From assembly GCA_903917705.1 (NCBI GenBank), contig CAIXBQ010000015.1, positions 42,429 through 106,428 of the forward strand: a stretch of 64,000 nt of DNA. The letters run 5' to 3'. The notes beneath the pieces were generated by a model. That model was not told the DNA's origin, ran no database searches, and saw only the letters and a program-made list of their open reading frames with translations. The DNA comes from an uncultured Verrucomicrobia subdivision 3 bacterium. GTDB lineage: Bacteria > Verrucomicrobiota > Verrucomicrobiia > Limisphaerales > UBA11358. Both the position numbers and the translations under genes were made by a program. Of this stretch, positions 27,701 through 35,591 are shown piece by piece; positions within the stretch are counted from its first letter, which is position 1; each line of letters begins with the position of its first letter.

Positions 27701-27800
27701 GATGGTGCAAATGCCGCTAGTGTTGACCGTCCTGCCGCTGCTGCTGCACCTGTTCGGCTGCACCCGGAACGAAACCGAAAATGGGCTGAAGCCCGGATGA
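24735..27800 (+). CDS. RND efflux transporter (CusA/AcrB superfamily)
   Basis: A 1021-residue inner-membrane pump with the RND plan: TM1 (SILFLMAAFGVAGLFSSLSLP), porter domains, the TM2-6 block with GMAAAVALIVDDAVVMIEHIIRRL carrying the paired Asp of the proton relay in TM4, a second periplasmic half starting GSGFMPSMDEGGF, and the TM8-12 block. The GFMPSMDEG wording is that of heavy-metal or HME/HAE-intermediate pumps. Methionine clusters typical of CusA were not obvious, so metal versus organic substrate stays open. It ends the regulator-kinase-CBA operon; about 150 bp of non-coding sequence follow. Confidence 0.92.
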   Translation: MNFTKWVQSHHRSILFLMAAFGVAGLFSSLSLPVSLFPQVDFPRVVVSLDAGNRPAERMAIEVTTPVEQAIRAVPGVRSVRSTTSRGSAEVSINFDWGADMVAAMLQTESAINQVVSSLPAGTTFEVRRMDPTVFPVLGYSLVSDTHSLVELRDLALYQMRPVLSTVTGVSRIAVQGGATEEYQVMVNPAKLDALGMSLDDVAGALSAANIITAVGRLEEHNKLYLILSDTQFRNFEQIGRTILRSSASGFVRLADVATISQSTTPQWTRVTADGHDAVLVQVYQQPGGNTVNIAKQIKAKLAGLQKRLPADVRIANWYDQSELIVSAAASVRDAIIIGVIFAALVLLLFLRNLKVTLIAAITVPMVLAATVLLLSLLHMSFNIMTLGGMAAAVALIVDDAVVMIEHIIRRLRGGTGHYRERVMAAASEFTRPLAGSSASTIIIFAPLAFLSGVTGAFFKALSLTMAASLIISFLIAWLSVPLLALHLLRQKDADQKEGGAWTDRMLRGYDWLMRRILPRPWLILLVIVPLLGAGWLSYRNTGSGFMPSMDEGGFILDYVAPPGMSLTETDRLLRQVETILRATPEVQTYSRRTGLQLGGGITEANQGDFFVRLKPLPRRNIEAVMDEVRQHIEQSVPGLEVEMALLMEDLIGDLTAVPQPIEIKLFSDDYEALRQLAPKVADAVGKVSGVVDVKDGIVLAGDALDIRVDREKAALEGVAPETVTKMLDAYLEGSVTTEVQQGPKMIGVRVWIPHTNRSLTRDLEILRLRAPDGHLFPLQRVASITVITGQPEITRDDLKQMVAVTGRITGRDLGSTIRDVTAILNQPGYFPPGTYYTLGGLYEQQRIAFRGLLAVFASAVVLVYVLLLFLYESFRVAIAMLLTTLLAVAAVFIGLWLTHTELNITAMMGMTMVVGIVTEVAIFYYSEYHEMATAILPHERLILAGKNRMRPIAMTTLAAILALLPLALGIGQGAAMEQPLAIAIIAGLMVQMPLVLTVLPLLLHLFGCTRNETENGLKPG

Positions 27801-27952
27801 AGCACTGGCGTGTCCTGCGTTATTCGTCAAAAATCGCATTGCAGAAGCTACCGCCGCACGAATGAAAAGATGTGCCGTTTGATCAAGATGAATTTGTTAA
27901 AGAGTGCGGCAGCTAGCCCGGGCCATGAACGAAGAAGTGCATCAGTCAAAGC

Positions 27953-28810
27953 TTATTTCTCGACCGGCTTACCGGCTTTGGCCCACGCCCTAAAGCCGGC
28001 GGGCAGGTTATAGAGATTGGGGAAATCAAGATGGTTGAGCTTGTCACATGCTCTGGCGCTGCGCACGCCGCTGGCACAATGCACCAGATAAGTTTTGTTC
28101 CGGTCGAGCAAGGCCGCTTTGGCTTGAAAGTCGGACGCGGTAACGTCGAGGTTCACCGCTCCCGGGATATGGCCGGCTTGAAATTCCTCTGCCGTGCGCA
28201 CATCCAGAATCACGTTTTGTTTGTCATCCGCCATGCGCGCAAATTCTTCGACGCTCAAGTTTTTATAGGCGGCTGTGGCATCAGGCGTCGCAGCAGTTCC
28301 GGGATGCCGCTGAAGTTTCGGCAAGACTTCCGCCGCTCCACCGCCCGCGTAGCCAGTTTCCTGAAAAACCGTTTCACCTGTGTCATTCAACAGCACAATG
28401 GTGGGAAAACCTTCGCCCGGTTCCCGGCTTAAATTGAACCGGGCTTTCAGCACGAGATTGGTTCGTTTTAATTCTTCGCTTTGCGTGGACTTTTGCGGAA
28501 AGTCCACGTCCACGAGAATCAGCGCGCGGCGGGCGTATTGAGTAAACTCCGGGGAGGCAAAAACCTGATGCTGCATTTCAACGCACGGCGGGCACCAGTC
28601 AGAACCATGAAAAAAGAGCAGGACGGATTTGCCTTCAGCTTTTGCCCGAACCAGCGCTTTCGGAAGGTCAGTCAACCAGATCAGTTCGGTTTGGTCAGAC
28701 TGGCGCGCGGTAGTCGTCGCCGGGGTTTCTGGCGTTTGGGCATCCGCCATCACCGCCACGCCTGCCAGCAGAGTTGCGAAAATTAAGGCGGTGATTGGAC
28801 TGTTTTTCAT
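27953..28810 (-). CDS. Secreted thioredoxin-rhodanese fusion protein
   Basis: 285 residues: signal peptide (ITALIFATLLAGVAVMADA), then a thioredoxin-like domain (about 35-170) with active site SDWCPPCVEM, then a rhodanese domain (about 185-285) with the active-site loop VHCASGVRSARA and the conserved VILDVRTAEEFQAGHIPGAVNLD. Joining a dithiol to a persulfide-carrying Cys in one periplasmic protein suggests sulfur transfer coupled to disulfide exchange. It lies 71 bp downstream of the ICMT-like gene on the same strand and is probably transcribed from promoter site F, together with two methyltransferases. Confidence 0.9.
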   Translation of the reverse strand: MKNSPITALIFATLLAGVAVMADAQTPETPATTTARQSDQTELIWLTDLPKALVRAKAEGKSVLLFFHGSDWCPPCVEMQHQVFASPEFTQYARRALILVDVDFPQKSTQSEELKRTNLVLKARFNLSREPGEGFPTIVLLNDTGETVFQETGYAGGGAAEVLPKLQRHPGTAATPDATAAYKNLSVEEFARMADDKQNVILDVRTAEEFQAGHIPGAVNLDVTASDFQAKAALLDRNKTYLVHCASGVRSARACDKLNHLDFPNLYNLPAGFRAWAKAGKPVEK

Positions 28811-28881
28811 TTTTCAATTTTGCGGCAGATGTTGATTCACGACAATGCACATTTCATTCACAAATTGCTTGGAACAGCGAG

Positions 28882-29346
28882 TTAGTAAATCCACGGAATG
28901 AATCGCCGCACGCGTCGCTCATAGCCCGCATATTCTGGGAATTGCTGCCGCAGCCAACATTCTTCGTGCCGGGCTTTGGCGTCAAAAAACACACCCAGCA
29001 CCAAGGAAACGACCAAGGCCGGACCGCTTTGCCAAACAAGTGACCAGCCCACGGCGGCACAAAAAACAGCGGTGTAAAGCGGATGCCGAATCAAACTATA
29101 AATGCCATGCTGAACCAATTGTGTTCCACTCGACGGCTTTGGAAACGGGGTCAGGTTACGCCCCAATCTCATCAGACCGGCAATGCCGCAAATCGCGGAA
29201 ACCGCGAGAAAGACCAAACCACAGATGAAAATCGGAAGCGACTTCGATGTCGCGCGACTGGTGATGCCCATAATGGCGATGGCAAACAGGAGCAGGAATT
29301 GCCCAACCACCCACCAGCCGCCGCGTTGGACAAAGCTGTTACTCAT
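28882..29346 (-). CDS. Isoprenylcysteine carboxyl methyltransferase-like membrane protein
   Basis: 154 residues with four predicted TMs. The family motif is clear: LVQHGIYSLIRHPLYTAVF (SAM-binding RHPxY) and, near the C-terminus, RHEECWLRQQFPEYAGYERRVRRFIP. These are the hallmarks of ICMT/PEMT-type methyltransferases. Bacterial members methylate unknown thiol, lipid or metal-alkyl substrates. The start overlaps the end of the class I methyltransferase gene by eight bases, so the two are co-expressed; both use SAM. Confidence 0.85.
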   Translation of the reverse strand: MSNSFVQRGGWWVVGQFLLLFAIAIMGITSRATSKSLPIFICGLVFLAVSAICGIAGLMRLGRNLTPFPKPSSGTQLVQHGIYSLIRHPLYTAVFCAAVGWSLVWQSGPALVVSLVLGVFFDAKARHEECWLRQQFPEYAGYERRVRRFIPWIY

Positions 29347-29941
29347 GGCGGCGGGCTAAAACTTGCACCACCGCGCCGCGCCCCGTGTGCCCATCGCCCT
29401 CGATGACATCGCGTTCGATTTCGCGCCCAATTACAAATTCCAGTCCCGCGAATTCTTTACGGAGGTTGGCCAGAGTCATCAGCAATTCGGGAGATTTTGG
29501 CCCGCCGGTGTCGAAGGCTAGTTGCGCCGGGGTATAGGCTTCCAGAACGAACACTCCGCCAGGCCGCAGACCACGCACCGCTTGCGCGTGAACTATGCGC
29601 CGAATCGCTGGCGGCAAATGGGCAAACGTAGCGACGATGCCAGACCAAACACCCGGCTTGATGGTAAAGTTTCCCAGATCAGCAAGCACCGTTTCAATTT
29701 CCACAACGCGAGCCGCCGCGAGTCGCCGGGCTTTGGCCAGACCAGCTTCGGATTGATCCACCGCAGTCACCGTATGACCAAAAGTCGCAAGGTGAACGGC
29801 GTTGCGTCCCTCGCCCTCGGCGAGACAAAGCACCGGACCGGCGGGAATCTTTGACGCCATTTCCGCCACGAAGGCATTCGGTATTTCGCCGTAAATATAT
29901 TGCGGCGCGGCGAAGCGGTTATTCCAAAAGGCAGCGTCCAT
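29339..29941 (-). CDS. Class I SAM-dependent methyltransferase (TehB/thiol MTase-like)
   Basis: 200 residues. It opens with FWNNRFAAPQYIYGEIPNAFV, the wording of TehB-like tellurite/thiopurine methyltransferases, and continues with the SAM motif VLCLAEGEGRNAVHLA and TAVDQSEAGLAKARRLA. FAHLPPAIRR and LRPGGVFVLEAYTP complete the fold. Related enzymes methylate tellurite, selenite or thiols, which fits the sulfur/thiol setting here. The 51 bases between promoter site F and the ATG form the leader. It is the first gene of a three-gene minus-strand operon. Confidence 0.85.
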   Translation of the reverse strand: MDAAFWNNRFAAPQYIYGEIPNAFVAEMASKIPAGPVLCLAEGEGRNAVHLATFGHTVTAVDQSEAGLAKARRLAAARVVEIETVLADLGNFTIKPGVWSGIVATFAHLPPAIRRIVHAQAVRGLRPGGVFVLEAYTPAQLAFDTGGPKSPELLMTLANLRKEFAGLEFVIGREIERDVIEGDGHTGRGAVVQVLARRHE

Positions 29942-29991
29942 GGATTCAAAAACTCAAAAAATGAAGATCAGGGGCATTTGCATATATCCTA

Positions 29992-30022
29992 TACCGAGCC
30001 ACCAGCGAAGGGAAAGTTACAA
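29992..30022 (-). promoter_or_regulatory. Predicted ECF sigma promoter, site F
   Basis: Minus strand TTGTAAC, 15 bases, GGCTCGGTA, same layout as sites A-E. Transcription would start near 29985 and enter methyltransferase, ICMT-like and thioredoxin-rhodanese genes. Confidence 0.7.
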
Positions 30023-30148
30023 GCCAATCGAGCATTATTTTTTGTCGCTGCGAACTTCGGCATTCCTCTACCTCACTGCATGATTGAAATTGCCCAACGC
30101 CACATCTGGGCTTTTACTGACTCGGGTTTTAGGCTACATTTCCTTGGC

Positions 30149-30538
30149 ATGAATGAGACGCCAGATTCTACGACTGATCCGCGAATTTATATGGCTGCCG
30201 AGCGCACGTTTCTGGCTTGGATCAGAACCGGCATAGCTTTCATGGGATTCGGATTTGTGGTTGCCCGCTTCGGCCTATTTTTGCGCGAAATTGCGCATAG
30301 CAATAATGTGACTGTTCCCCAGCATGACAGCGGCCTTTCCCTCCCCGTTGGCATTGCCCTGATCGTGGCGGGCATACTGGTTAACTTAATTGCCGCCATC
30401 CGGCATCGTCGTTACACCAAAGCGCTTGACCGAGGCGAATTCAGGCAGGCATACGGAGCCGCATTCCCCTTTTTAGTCGCCGGATTTCTCGCCATCATTG
30501 GAATCGCCGTGGCTATTTATCTGGGTGTTTTGCTGTGA
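30149..30538 (+). CDS. DUF202 (YidH-like) membrane protein
   Basis: 129 residues from ATG 30149; the track's extension upstream runs over promoter site F and was dropped. The family signature DPRIYMAAERTFLAWIRTGIAFMGFGFVVARF is at the N-terminus, followed by two more TMs (GIALIVAGILVNLIAAI and FLVAGFLAIIGIAVAIYLGV). The biochemical role of DUF202 in bacteria is unknown; related SPX/VTC domains in eukaryotes act in polyphosphate handling. It is followed 19 bp later by another small membrane protein gene. Confidence 0.85.
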   Translation: MNETPDSTTDPRIYMAAERTFLAWIRTGIAFMGFGFVVARFGLFLREIAHSNNVTVPQHDSGLSLPVGIALIVAGILVNLIAAIRHRRYTKALDRGEFRQAYGAAFPFLVAGFLAIIGIAVAIYLGVLL

Positions 30539-30557
30539 TTAGCCCGCTCGAATTCTA

Positions 30558-30767
30558 ATGAAAGCCAACATGCATTCTAAAAACAGCAGCCATTGGCTAA
30601 TTTCTTCTACCGCCAAATACTTAACCTTGCTGTTGCTTCTGCTCGGGCATCTTTGCTGCGGCCTCCTGATTTGGTTCCACCACAATCCCGGCCTTGAATC
30701 ATGGGTGGCAGTGCCGATCATTAGCGGACTGGCAACAGTTTGGTTGCTGGGTGGATCAAACGATTGA
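30558..30767 (+). CDS. Small two-helix membrane protein, unknown
   Basis: 69 residues, not recognised. It has two hydrophobic stretches (YLTLLLLLLGHLCCGLLIW with a Cys pair, and WVAVPIISGLATVWLLGG). It follows the DUF202 gene on the same strand with a 19-bp gap, which supports co-transcription. No clear ribosome-binding site decides between Met1 and Met5. Coding is plausible but unproven. Confidence 0.45.
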   Translation: MKANMHSKNSSHWLISSTAKYLTLLLLLLGHLCCGLLIWFHHNPGLESWVAVPIISGLATVWLLGGSND

Positions 30768-30804
30768 CCGGTTTCGCTCATAAAAATTCCCAAGTCGGTT
30801 TGAT

Positions 30805-32034
30805 TTAACTCACCAGCGCAACCCAGATGAGCAGTCCAGCCAGGGCGGCCAGTGTCACGGGAATTCCCAGCCGCGCGAAATCCCAAAAGGAGATATGTAT
30901 TCCCATTTCCCGCGCCTGCTGAACCACGATGATGTTGGATACGCTGCCGATGATGATCAAACTGCCGCCAAAGCTGTTGGCCAGTGCCAGAATATATGGC
31001 ACCGCTGGGTCGGTGAGATTGACCACCTTCAGGAGCAGCATCACGGCAGCGGAATTGCCCACGGCATTAGACAGCGCGGTCGTTGTAAAAGCCAAATTAG
31101 CCGGGGCATTGAGATTAAATCCGCCTTGCGCCAGCCAGTGGATGGCTTGGTCGCCATAACCGGTGGATTGAAATGCTCCGGCAACCACAAACAGTCCGAT
31201 GAACAACACCAGAATCGGCCATTCAACCAGTCCCAGCAAATCTTCGGTGCGGAATTTGGTGCTGGCCAGATGAATGCCGGCGGCAGCCAGGACGATCACT
31301 TCTTTTGGAATGGAGGTGAAGAAAAGTCCAATGACCACAATGAGAATAATGATTCCTTTGACGGTATGCGGACGGTCGAAAAGATAGCCATGTTGAGCCA
31401 ATTCATTTTGGCTGGGCACCGACAATTGAAGGTTTTTTCGCGACATCAGCCAGATGATGCCAAAGGCGGCAGTCATGGCCAACGCGACCGGCGCAATGCT
31501 CCAAAGCATATAGTGACCAAAATCCAAATGCGCCACTTGCCCGATCATCATGTTCTGCGGATTCCCAATCAAGGTTGCGCCCGCGCCAATGTTGCTGGAA
31601 ATAGTCAGGGCAATCAGAAACGGAACCGGATTTATTCTTTTGCGCAAAAGTGCGACACCTGTGATTGGCGCAAAGGCGTAACATACGATGTCGTGATTCA
31701 GAACTGCTGAAAGTCCGCCGGTCACCAACATCAGAATCAAAAGAAATCGCGCGGGATTTTCCAACTGGCTGGAAAGGTTCTCCGCCACCTTGTCATAAAA
31801 CCCCGAAAGACGAAGTTGGGCGGAGATGACAAAAAATCCAAAAAGCAGGCAAATCGTCGGCCCGTTGATATAAGAAATGGCGTCGGCGGTGGAAACGCCG
31901 CCGAAAATCATCATGCCAATCGCCCCCAGCAAAGCGATGCCCACCCGGTTGAGCTTCAAGCCGGGAATGTGCCCGACCGCAATCCCAATGTAGGTCACGG
32001 CGAAAATCGCCAGAATGATTTTGTCAGGCGGCAT
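30805..32034 (-). CDS. ArsB/SLC13-superfamily anion transporter
   Basis: 409 residues with about ten TMs in two halves. Recognisable family segments are TGGLSAVLNHDIVCYAFAPI and its counterpart near TTALSNAVGNSAAVMLLL, plus ISSNIGAGATLIGNPQNMMIG, the wording of ArsB/NhaD/DASS-type ion-transporter superfamily members. Arsenite, sulfate, dicarboxylate or Na+/H+ exchange are all possible; arsenite or an oxyanion is favoured by the neighbourhood only. It stands alone: the plus-strand small membrane gene converges from one side and about 370 bp without a recognisable gene lie upstream. Confidence 0.85.
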   Translation of the reverse strand: MPPDKIILAIFAVTYIGIAVGHIPGLKLNRVGIALLGAIGMMIFGGVSTADAISYINGPTICLLFGFFVISAQLRLSGFYDKVAENLSSQLENPARFLLILMLVTGGLSAVLNHDIVCYAFAPITGVALLRKRINPVPFLIALTISSNIGAGATLIGNPQNMMIGQVAHLDFGHYMLWSIAPVALAMTAAFGIIWLMSRKNLQLSVPSQNELAQHGYLFDRPHTVKGIIILIVVIGLFFTSIPKEVIVLAAAGIHLASTKFRTEDLLGLVEWPILVLFIGLFVVAGAFQSTGYGDQAIHWLAQGGFNLNAPANLAFTTTALSNAVGNSAAVMLLLKVVNLTDPAVPYILALANSFGGSLIIIGSVSNIIVVQQAREMGIHISFWDFARLGIPVTLAALAGLLIWVALVS

Positions 32035-32406
32035 TTATTTTCAACAGACAGGTTTGGCAAACAATATGGCAGAAGCCGCCGTGCGTCCACCACCGACATT
32101 CCACCGAGGCACAGCTATATCTACCGGAGAAATAGCGATCGCCTTTCGTGAAATTGCGACAGTCGCTGGGGGGGGGCGGATCGGGACCGCCGACCTGCTG
32201 GAACAACTTGCCGAAATGGATGATTTCGTTTTGCAATTCGACGGCACACACAGGCAAGCCGACAACACAGTTTCACAAGGTTTCTTTTGGGGAGGTGCCT
32301 GGTCTGAAAAGCGCGTGTGCAAAACGGCCGGATTTGCCGAGCGTGTAAAACAGTCTCTTCTCGTAACCATTAAAAATGCTATCGCGTCTAGTCGGCTGGG
32401 GTGCTT
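32035..32406. other. Gene-poor stretch with a nine-G run
   Basis: No ORF here reads like a known protein. The plus frame ending at 32410 stays open but shows no domain. A run of nine Gs at 32168-32176 could hide a frameshift. By position, in front of a decayed anti-sigma-like gene and an intact periplasmic metal-sensor gene, this is where an ECF sigma gene would be expected, but no sigma motif is recognisable. Confidence 0.3.
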
Positions 32407-32671
32407 ATGAATGCTGCCGGACTACAGGAAAAACTGATCGCAGCCGCTCGTCTAAACCAGTCGAGCTGAACGTGTGCTGCATGTCTTGGAGCAGCGTATC
32501 ATGGTGCCCATTACAGCCCTGATCGTGGCCGGCGACAGGTTTTTCTGGATTCGCGGTTTGTGGCGCACGACGGTTTCGTGCATCGCCGTAACCGTCGCGT
32601 TTGGCACGCTTCCGCATAATTTTGAAAACGGGCTGCTCGCCTCGGTTTATCGGGGCGACACAACACCATGA
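32407..32671 (+). pseudogene. Frameshifted anti-sigma-like membrane gene
   Basis: The first frame (ATG 32407) reads MNAAGLQEKLIAAARLNQSS and stops. The next frame picks up at about 32465 with AERVLHVLEQRIM and continues through a TM (TVSCIAVTVAFGTLP) to ENGLLASVYRGDTTP. Joined by a +1 shift these give one protein resembling a family seen between ECF sigma and heavy-metal-sensor genes in Verrucomicrobiota (recalled, not searched). The second half overlaps the start of the next gene (ATGA), as in an ancestral operon. Either a pseudogene or an assembly error. Confidence 0.5.
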
Positions 32672-33120
32672 AAAACTGGAAAGTCATCGTCGCCACGGTG
32701 GTCATTTTCTGCACGGGTGCCACCACCGGCGGCCTGTTGATCAAATATGTTCAGCATTCGCATCCCAAAGCTCCGCGCCGTGCCACTGCCACGAGTGAAG
32801 TTCATCCGTCAGCAACGAACCATTCACCACGCACGGTCAACGCCGCCCAGCCGCAACCGCCCGAAGTTTTGAGCAAACACTTCTTGCAACGGCTGGATGA
32901 GAATTTGCATCTCCCGCCGGAGCAGCACGAGGCAATTCAAAAAATCATCAGCGAAGGCCAGAACCAAATGCGCAAGGTCATTCAGGATTCGCGACTTGAA
33001 ATCCGCGAAGCCCTCACGCCTCCCCAGCGCCTGAAATTCGACGTCCTCATCCAACGCCGCTTCCATCACCCCCTCTTCACCACCAATGCGCCGACGGCCT
33101 TGACCGCCGCATCTCAATAA
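32668..33120 (+). CDS. Periplasmic metal-sensor/CpxP-like protein
   Basis: 150 residues. An N-terminal anchor (VIVATVVIFCTGATTGGLLIKYV) is followed by a His/Pro/Ala-rich linker and a helical domain with FLQRLDENLHLPPEQHEAIQKIISEGQNQMRKVIQDSRLEIREALTPPQRLKF. This is the LTxxQ-type helical hairpin of CpxP/Spy/CnrX-like proteins, which bind metals or unfolded proteins. It looks intact although the upstream operon partner is frameshifted. It converges on cydB, with stops overlapping by seven bases. Confidence 0.7.
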   Translation: MKNWKVIVATVVIFCTGATTGGLLIKYVQHSHPKAPRRATATSEVHPSATNHSPRTVNAAQPQPPEVLSKHFLQRLDENLHLPPEQHEAIQKIISEGQNQMRKVIQDSRLEIREALTPPQRLKFDVLIQRRFHHPLFTTNAPTALTAASQ

Positions 33121-34136
33121 CTCATCCGGTCGAGCTTCACCTTGCCCCGGAAAATCCAGTAGATGCAAACCGTGTAGGCGATGACCACCGGCACGCCGAT
33201 GCACGCGATGACGAGCATGATGCCGAGCGTTTTCGGCGACGAGGCGGCGTTGTAAATTGTAAGGCTGTTTTCAGGATTCGGCAGGCTGTAAATCATGTTC
33301 GGAAAAATGTTCAATGCGAACAACGCCATCAATGTGACAATCGTAGCGCACGACGAGAGAAACGCCTTGCCGTCGTTGCCGTGATGAAATTCGCGCGGGA
33401 TGTTCGCGATGGCCAGCATGTTCGCCAGTGCCACGGAAAAGAGCCACGGATTTTCGCGGACGCGCGCGGCCATGTGCGGCACATAGAGCAGCGTGGACAT
33501 CGTGAGCGTCACAGCACAAATCACAAAAAAGATGATGCAACCCATCGCCCAGCCGCGCAGTTTGTCATGCAGTTCGCCTTCCGTTTTCATCACGCCGTAA
33601 ATCGCGCCGTGCATCATAAACAGTGCCACGGTCGTCACACCGACCAGCAGCGGATACGGCGACAGCAGGCCAAGAAACGTCCCGGCGAATTCGCCATTGG
33701 CATCCACCGGCACGCCCCAGGCGATGTTACCGAGCGCAGTGCCAATGAGCAGGGACGATACAATGCTGCCAACGGAAAAACTCACATCCCACATTTGCCG
33801 CCACCAGCGTTCGGGACGTTTGCTGCGAAATTCAATCGCCACCGCGCGAAAAATCAGTGCCGCGAGCAGCAGCATCAACGCGAGGTAAAAACCGGAAAAT
33901 GCCGTCGCATAGACATTCGGAAACGCGGCGAATAGCGCGCCGCCGCCGGTGACGAGCCAGACTTCGTTGCCATCCCAAACCGGCCCGATGGAATTGAGCA
34001 TGACGCGGCGTTCTTCATCTTTGTTCGTGAAAAGATGCAGCGCACCGATGCCGAGGTCGAAGCCGTCCAGCACGGCGTAGCCGGTCAACAGAACGCCGAC
34101 GAGGATGAACCAGATGGTATTGAGATCAAGGTGCAT
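33114..34136 (-). CDS. cydB: Cytochrome bd ubiquinol oxidase subunit II
   Basis: 340 residues, eight to nine TMs, beginning DLNTIWFILVGVLLTGYAVLDGFDLGIGALHLF, the invariant N-terminus of CydB with the acidic GFDLG segment. GPVWDGNEVWLVTGGGALFAAFP follows, another family hallmark. With CydA it forms the high-affinity oxygen-reducing bd oxidase, which is resistant to sulfide, cyanide and NO. It lies eight bases downstream of cydA and is the last gene of the long minus-strand run. The C-terminus ends in a normal way (WIFRGKVKLDRMSY). Confidence 0.95.
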   Translation of the reverse strand: MHLDLNTIWFILVGVLLTGYAVLDGFDLGIGALHLFTNKDEERRVMLNSIGPVWDGNEVWLVTGGGALFAAFPNVYATAFSGFYLALMLLLAALIFRAVAIEFRSKRPERWWRQMWDVSFSVGSIVSSLLIGTALGNIAWGVPVDANGEFAGTFLGLLSPYPLLVGVTTVALFMMHGAIYGVMKTEGELHDKLRGWAMGCIIFFVICAVTLTMSTLLYVPHMAARVRENPWLFSVALANMLAIANIPREFHHGNDGKAFLSSCATIVTLMALFALNIFPNMIYSLPNPENSLTIYNAASSPKTLGIMLVIACIGVPVVIAYTVCIYWIFRGKVKLDRMSY

Positions 34137-34144
34137 GGCGTGAT

Positions 34145-35506
34145 TTAGTTTTTGGTGGGCAGCGCGAGTTTGCCGGACGGAATCAAATCCGCGTCATCCG
34201 GGCCGTGCTGAATTTTGTCATTGAGCAGGTAAATGAAAACGGCGAACAGCAGTGAATAAATCAGCGTGAACAAAATCAGCGATGACAAAACGACGTTCGC
34301 CTTCACCACGGCGGACAAACCGGCGGGCGTTCGCATCAGGCCATAAACAATCCACGGTTGCCGCCCGACTTCAGCGGCGAACCAGCCGAGCTGATTGGCG
34401 AGCTGCGGGCCAAGCACGGAGAAAACCAGAATCCACAGCAGCCAGCGGCGTTCATGCAAAGTGCCTTTGCGGAAATATAAAAAGCCGAGCGACGCCACGG
34501 CAATCAGGGTAAAACCAATGCCGACCATGCCGTGAAAAAACAGGAATGACGGTGTGACTGGCGGACGATCTTCCGGCTTGAACTCGTTCAGTCCAATGAC
34601 CGGCGAGTGAAAATCGTTGTGCGTGAGAAAGCTCAACATTCCCGGCGCGGAAATACCGATGACTTTTTCATTTTTCTCATCCGGCCAACCCACCAGCACG
34701 AGCGGCGCATTGGAAGTAGTTTCGTAAAGTCCCTCGAACGCGGCGAGTTTGGCCGGCTGATTCTTTTCCAAACCCTGTGCGCTCTTGTGGCCGGTGACGG
34801 CTTGCAGCAGCGTCGAAACGAGCGCCACGGTAAGGCCGACTTTTAGTGACTTGCGGGCAAATTCCAGATGTTTTCCTTTCAGCAAATACCATGCGCTGAC
34901 GCTCACCACGAGAAATGAGCCGGCGCACCACGCGCCACAAATGGTGTGGAACAACCGGTCCAGCATGGAGGGATTGAAAACGAGTTGCCAGAATTCGGTG
35001 ATTTCCGCGCGGGCGTGCATTCCTTCGCCAACGATGTGATAACCGGCTGGCGTCTGCATCCAGGAATTCGCCACAACGATCCACACCGCGCTGAAATGCG
35101 CGCCGAGCGCCACCATGCACGTCGAAAAAAAGTGCAGCTTGCGACCGACCTTGTCCCAGCCAAACAGCAGCACCGCGAGAAAACCGGATTCGAGGAAGAA
35201 CGCAAAAATTCCTTCCGCCGCCAGCGCGCTGCCGAACACGTCGCCCACAAAACGTGAATAGGTCGCCCAATTCGTGCCGAACTCAAATTCCATCACGATG
35301 CCCGTCGCCACGCCGATGGCGAAGGTGAGCGCAAATACCTTCGTCCAAAACCGCGCCATCTGGTGATAAAGGTTGTTGCCGGTTTTGAGCCACGCGCCTT
35401 CCATCAGCACTAGCATGATGCCCAGCCCGATGCTTAAAGGTGGATAAATGTAATGAAATGCAATCGTTGCGCCGAACTGAATTCGTGAGAGGGTTAAGAC
35501 ATCCAT
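34145..35506 (-). CDS. cydA: Cytochrome bd ubiquinol oxidase subunit I (short Q-loop)
   Basis: 453 residues. It carries the heme ligand region [19 protein letters not shown], the quinol-site segment [24 protein letters not shown], and [20 protein letters not shown]. The Q-loop is short, as in the CIO-like or qOR-1 class rather than E. coli CydA. It catalyses quinol oxidation and reduction of O2 to water without proton pumping. Insensitivity to sulfide makes it a logical partner of the SQR module under the same predicted ECF control (inference). It is 85 bp downstream of the DUF6132-thioredoxin gene. Confidence 0.96.
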   Translation of the reverse strand: MDVLTLSRIQFGATIAFHYIYPPLSIGLGIMLVLMEGAWLKTGNNLYHQMARFWTKVFALTFAIGVATGIVMEFEFGTNWATYSRFVGDVFGSALAAEGIFAFFLESGFLAVLLFGWDKVGRKLHFFSTCMVALGAHFSAVWIVVANSWMQTPAGYHIVGEGMHARAEITEFWQLVFNPSMLDRLFHTICGAWCAGSFLVVSVSAWYLLKGKHLEFARKSLKVGLTVALVSTLLQAVTGHKSAQGLEKNQPAKLAAFEGLYETTSNAPLVLVGWPDEKNEKVIGISAPGMLSFLTHNDFHSPVIGLNEFKPEDRPPVTPSFLFFHGMVGIGFTLIAVASLGFLYFRKGTLHERRWLLWILVFSVLGPQLANQLGWFAAEVGRQPWIVYGLMRTPAGLSAVVKANVVLSSLILFTLIYSLLFAVFIYLLNDKIQHGPDDADLIPSGKLALPTKN

Positions 35507-35591
35507 AACAATCGGTTAATGTTCTGCAATTTTTGCACTCTGCCAACCGCTTTTGACGGGCCGGCAAAGGTATTGGTTTGGTTTAAGGGCG

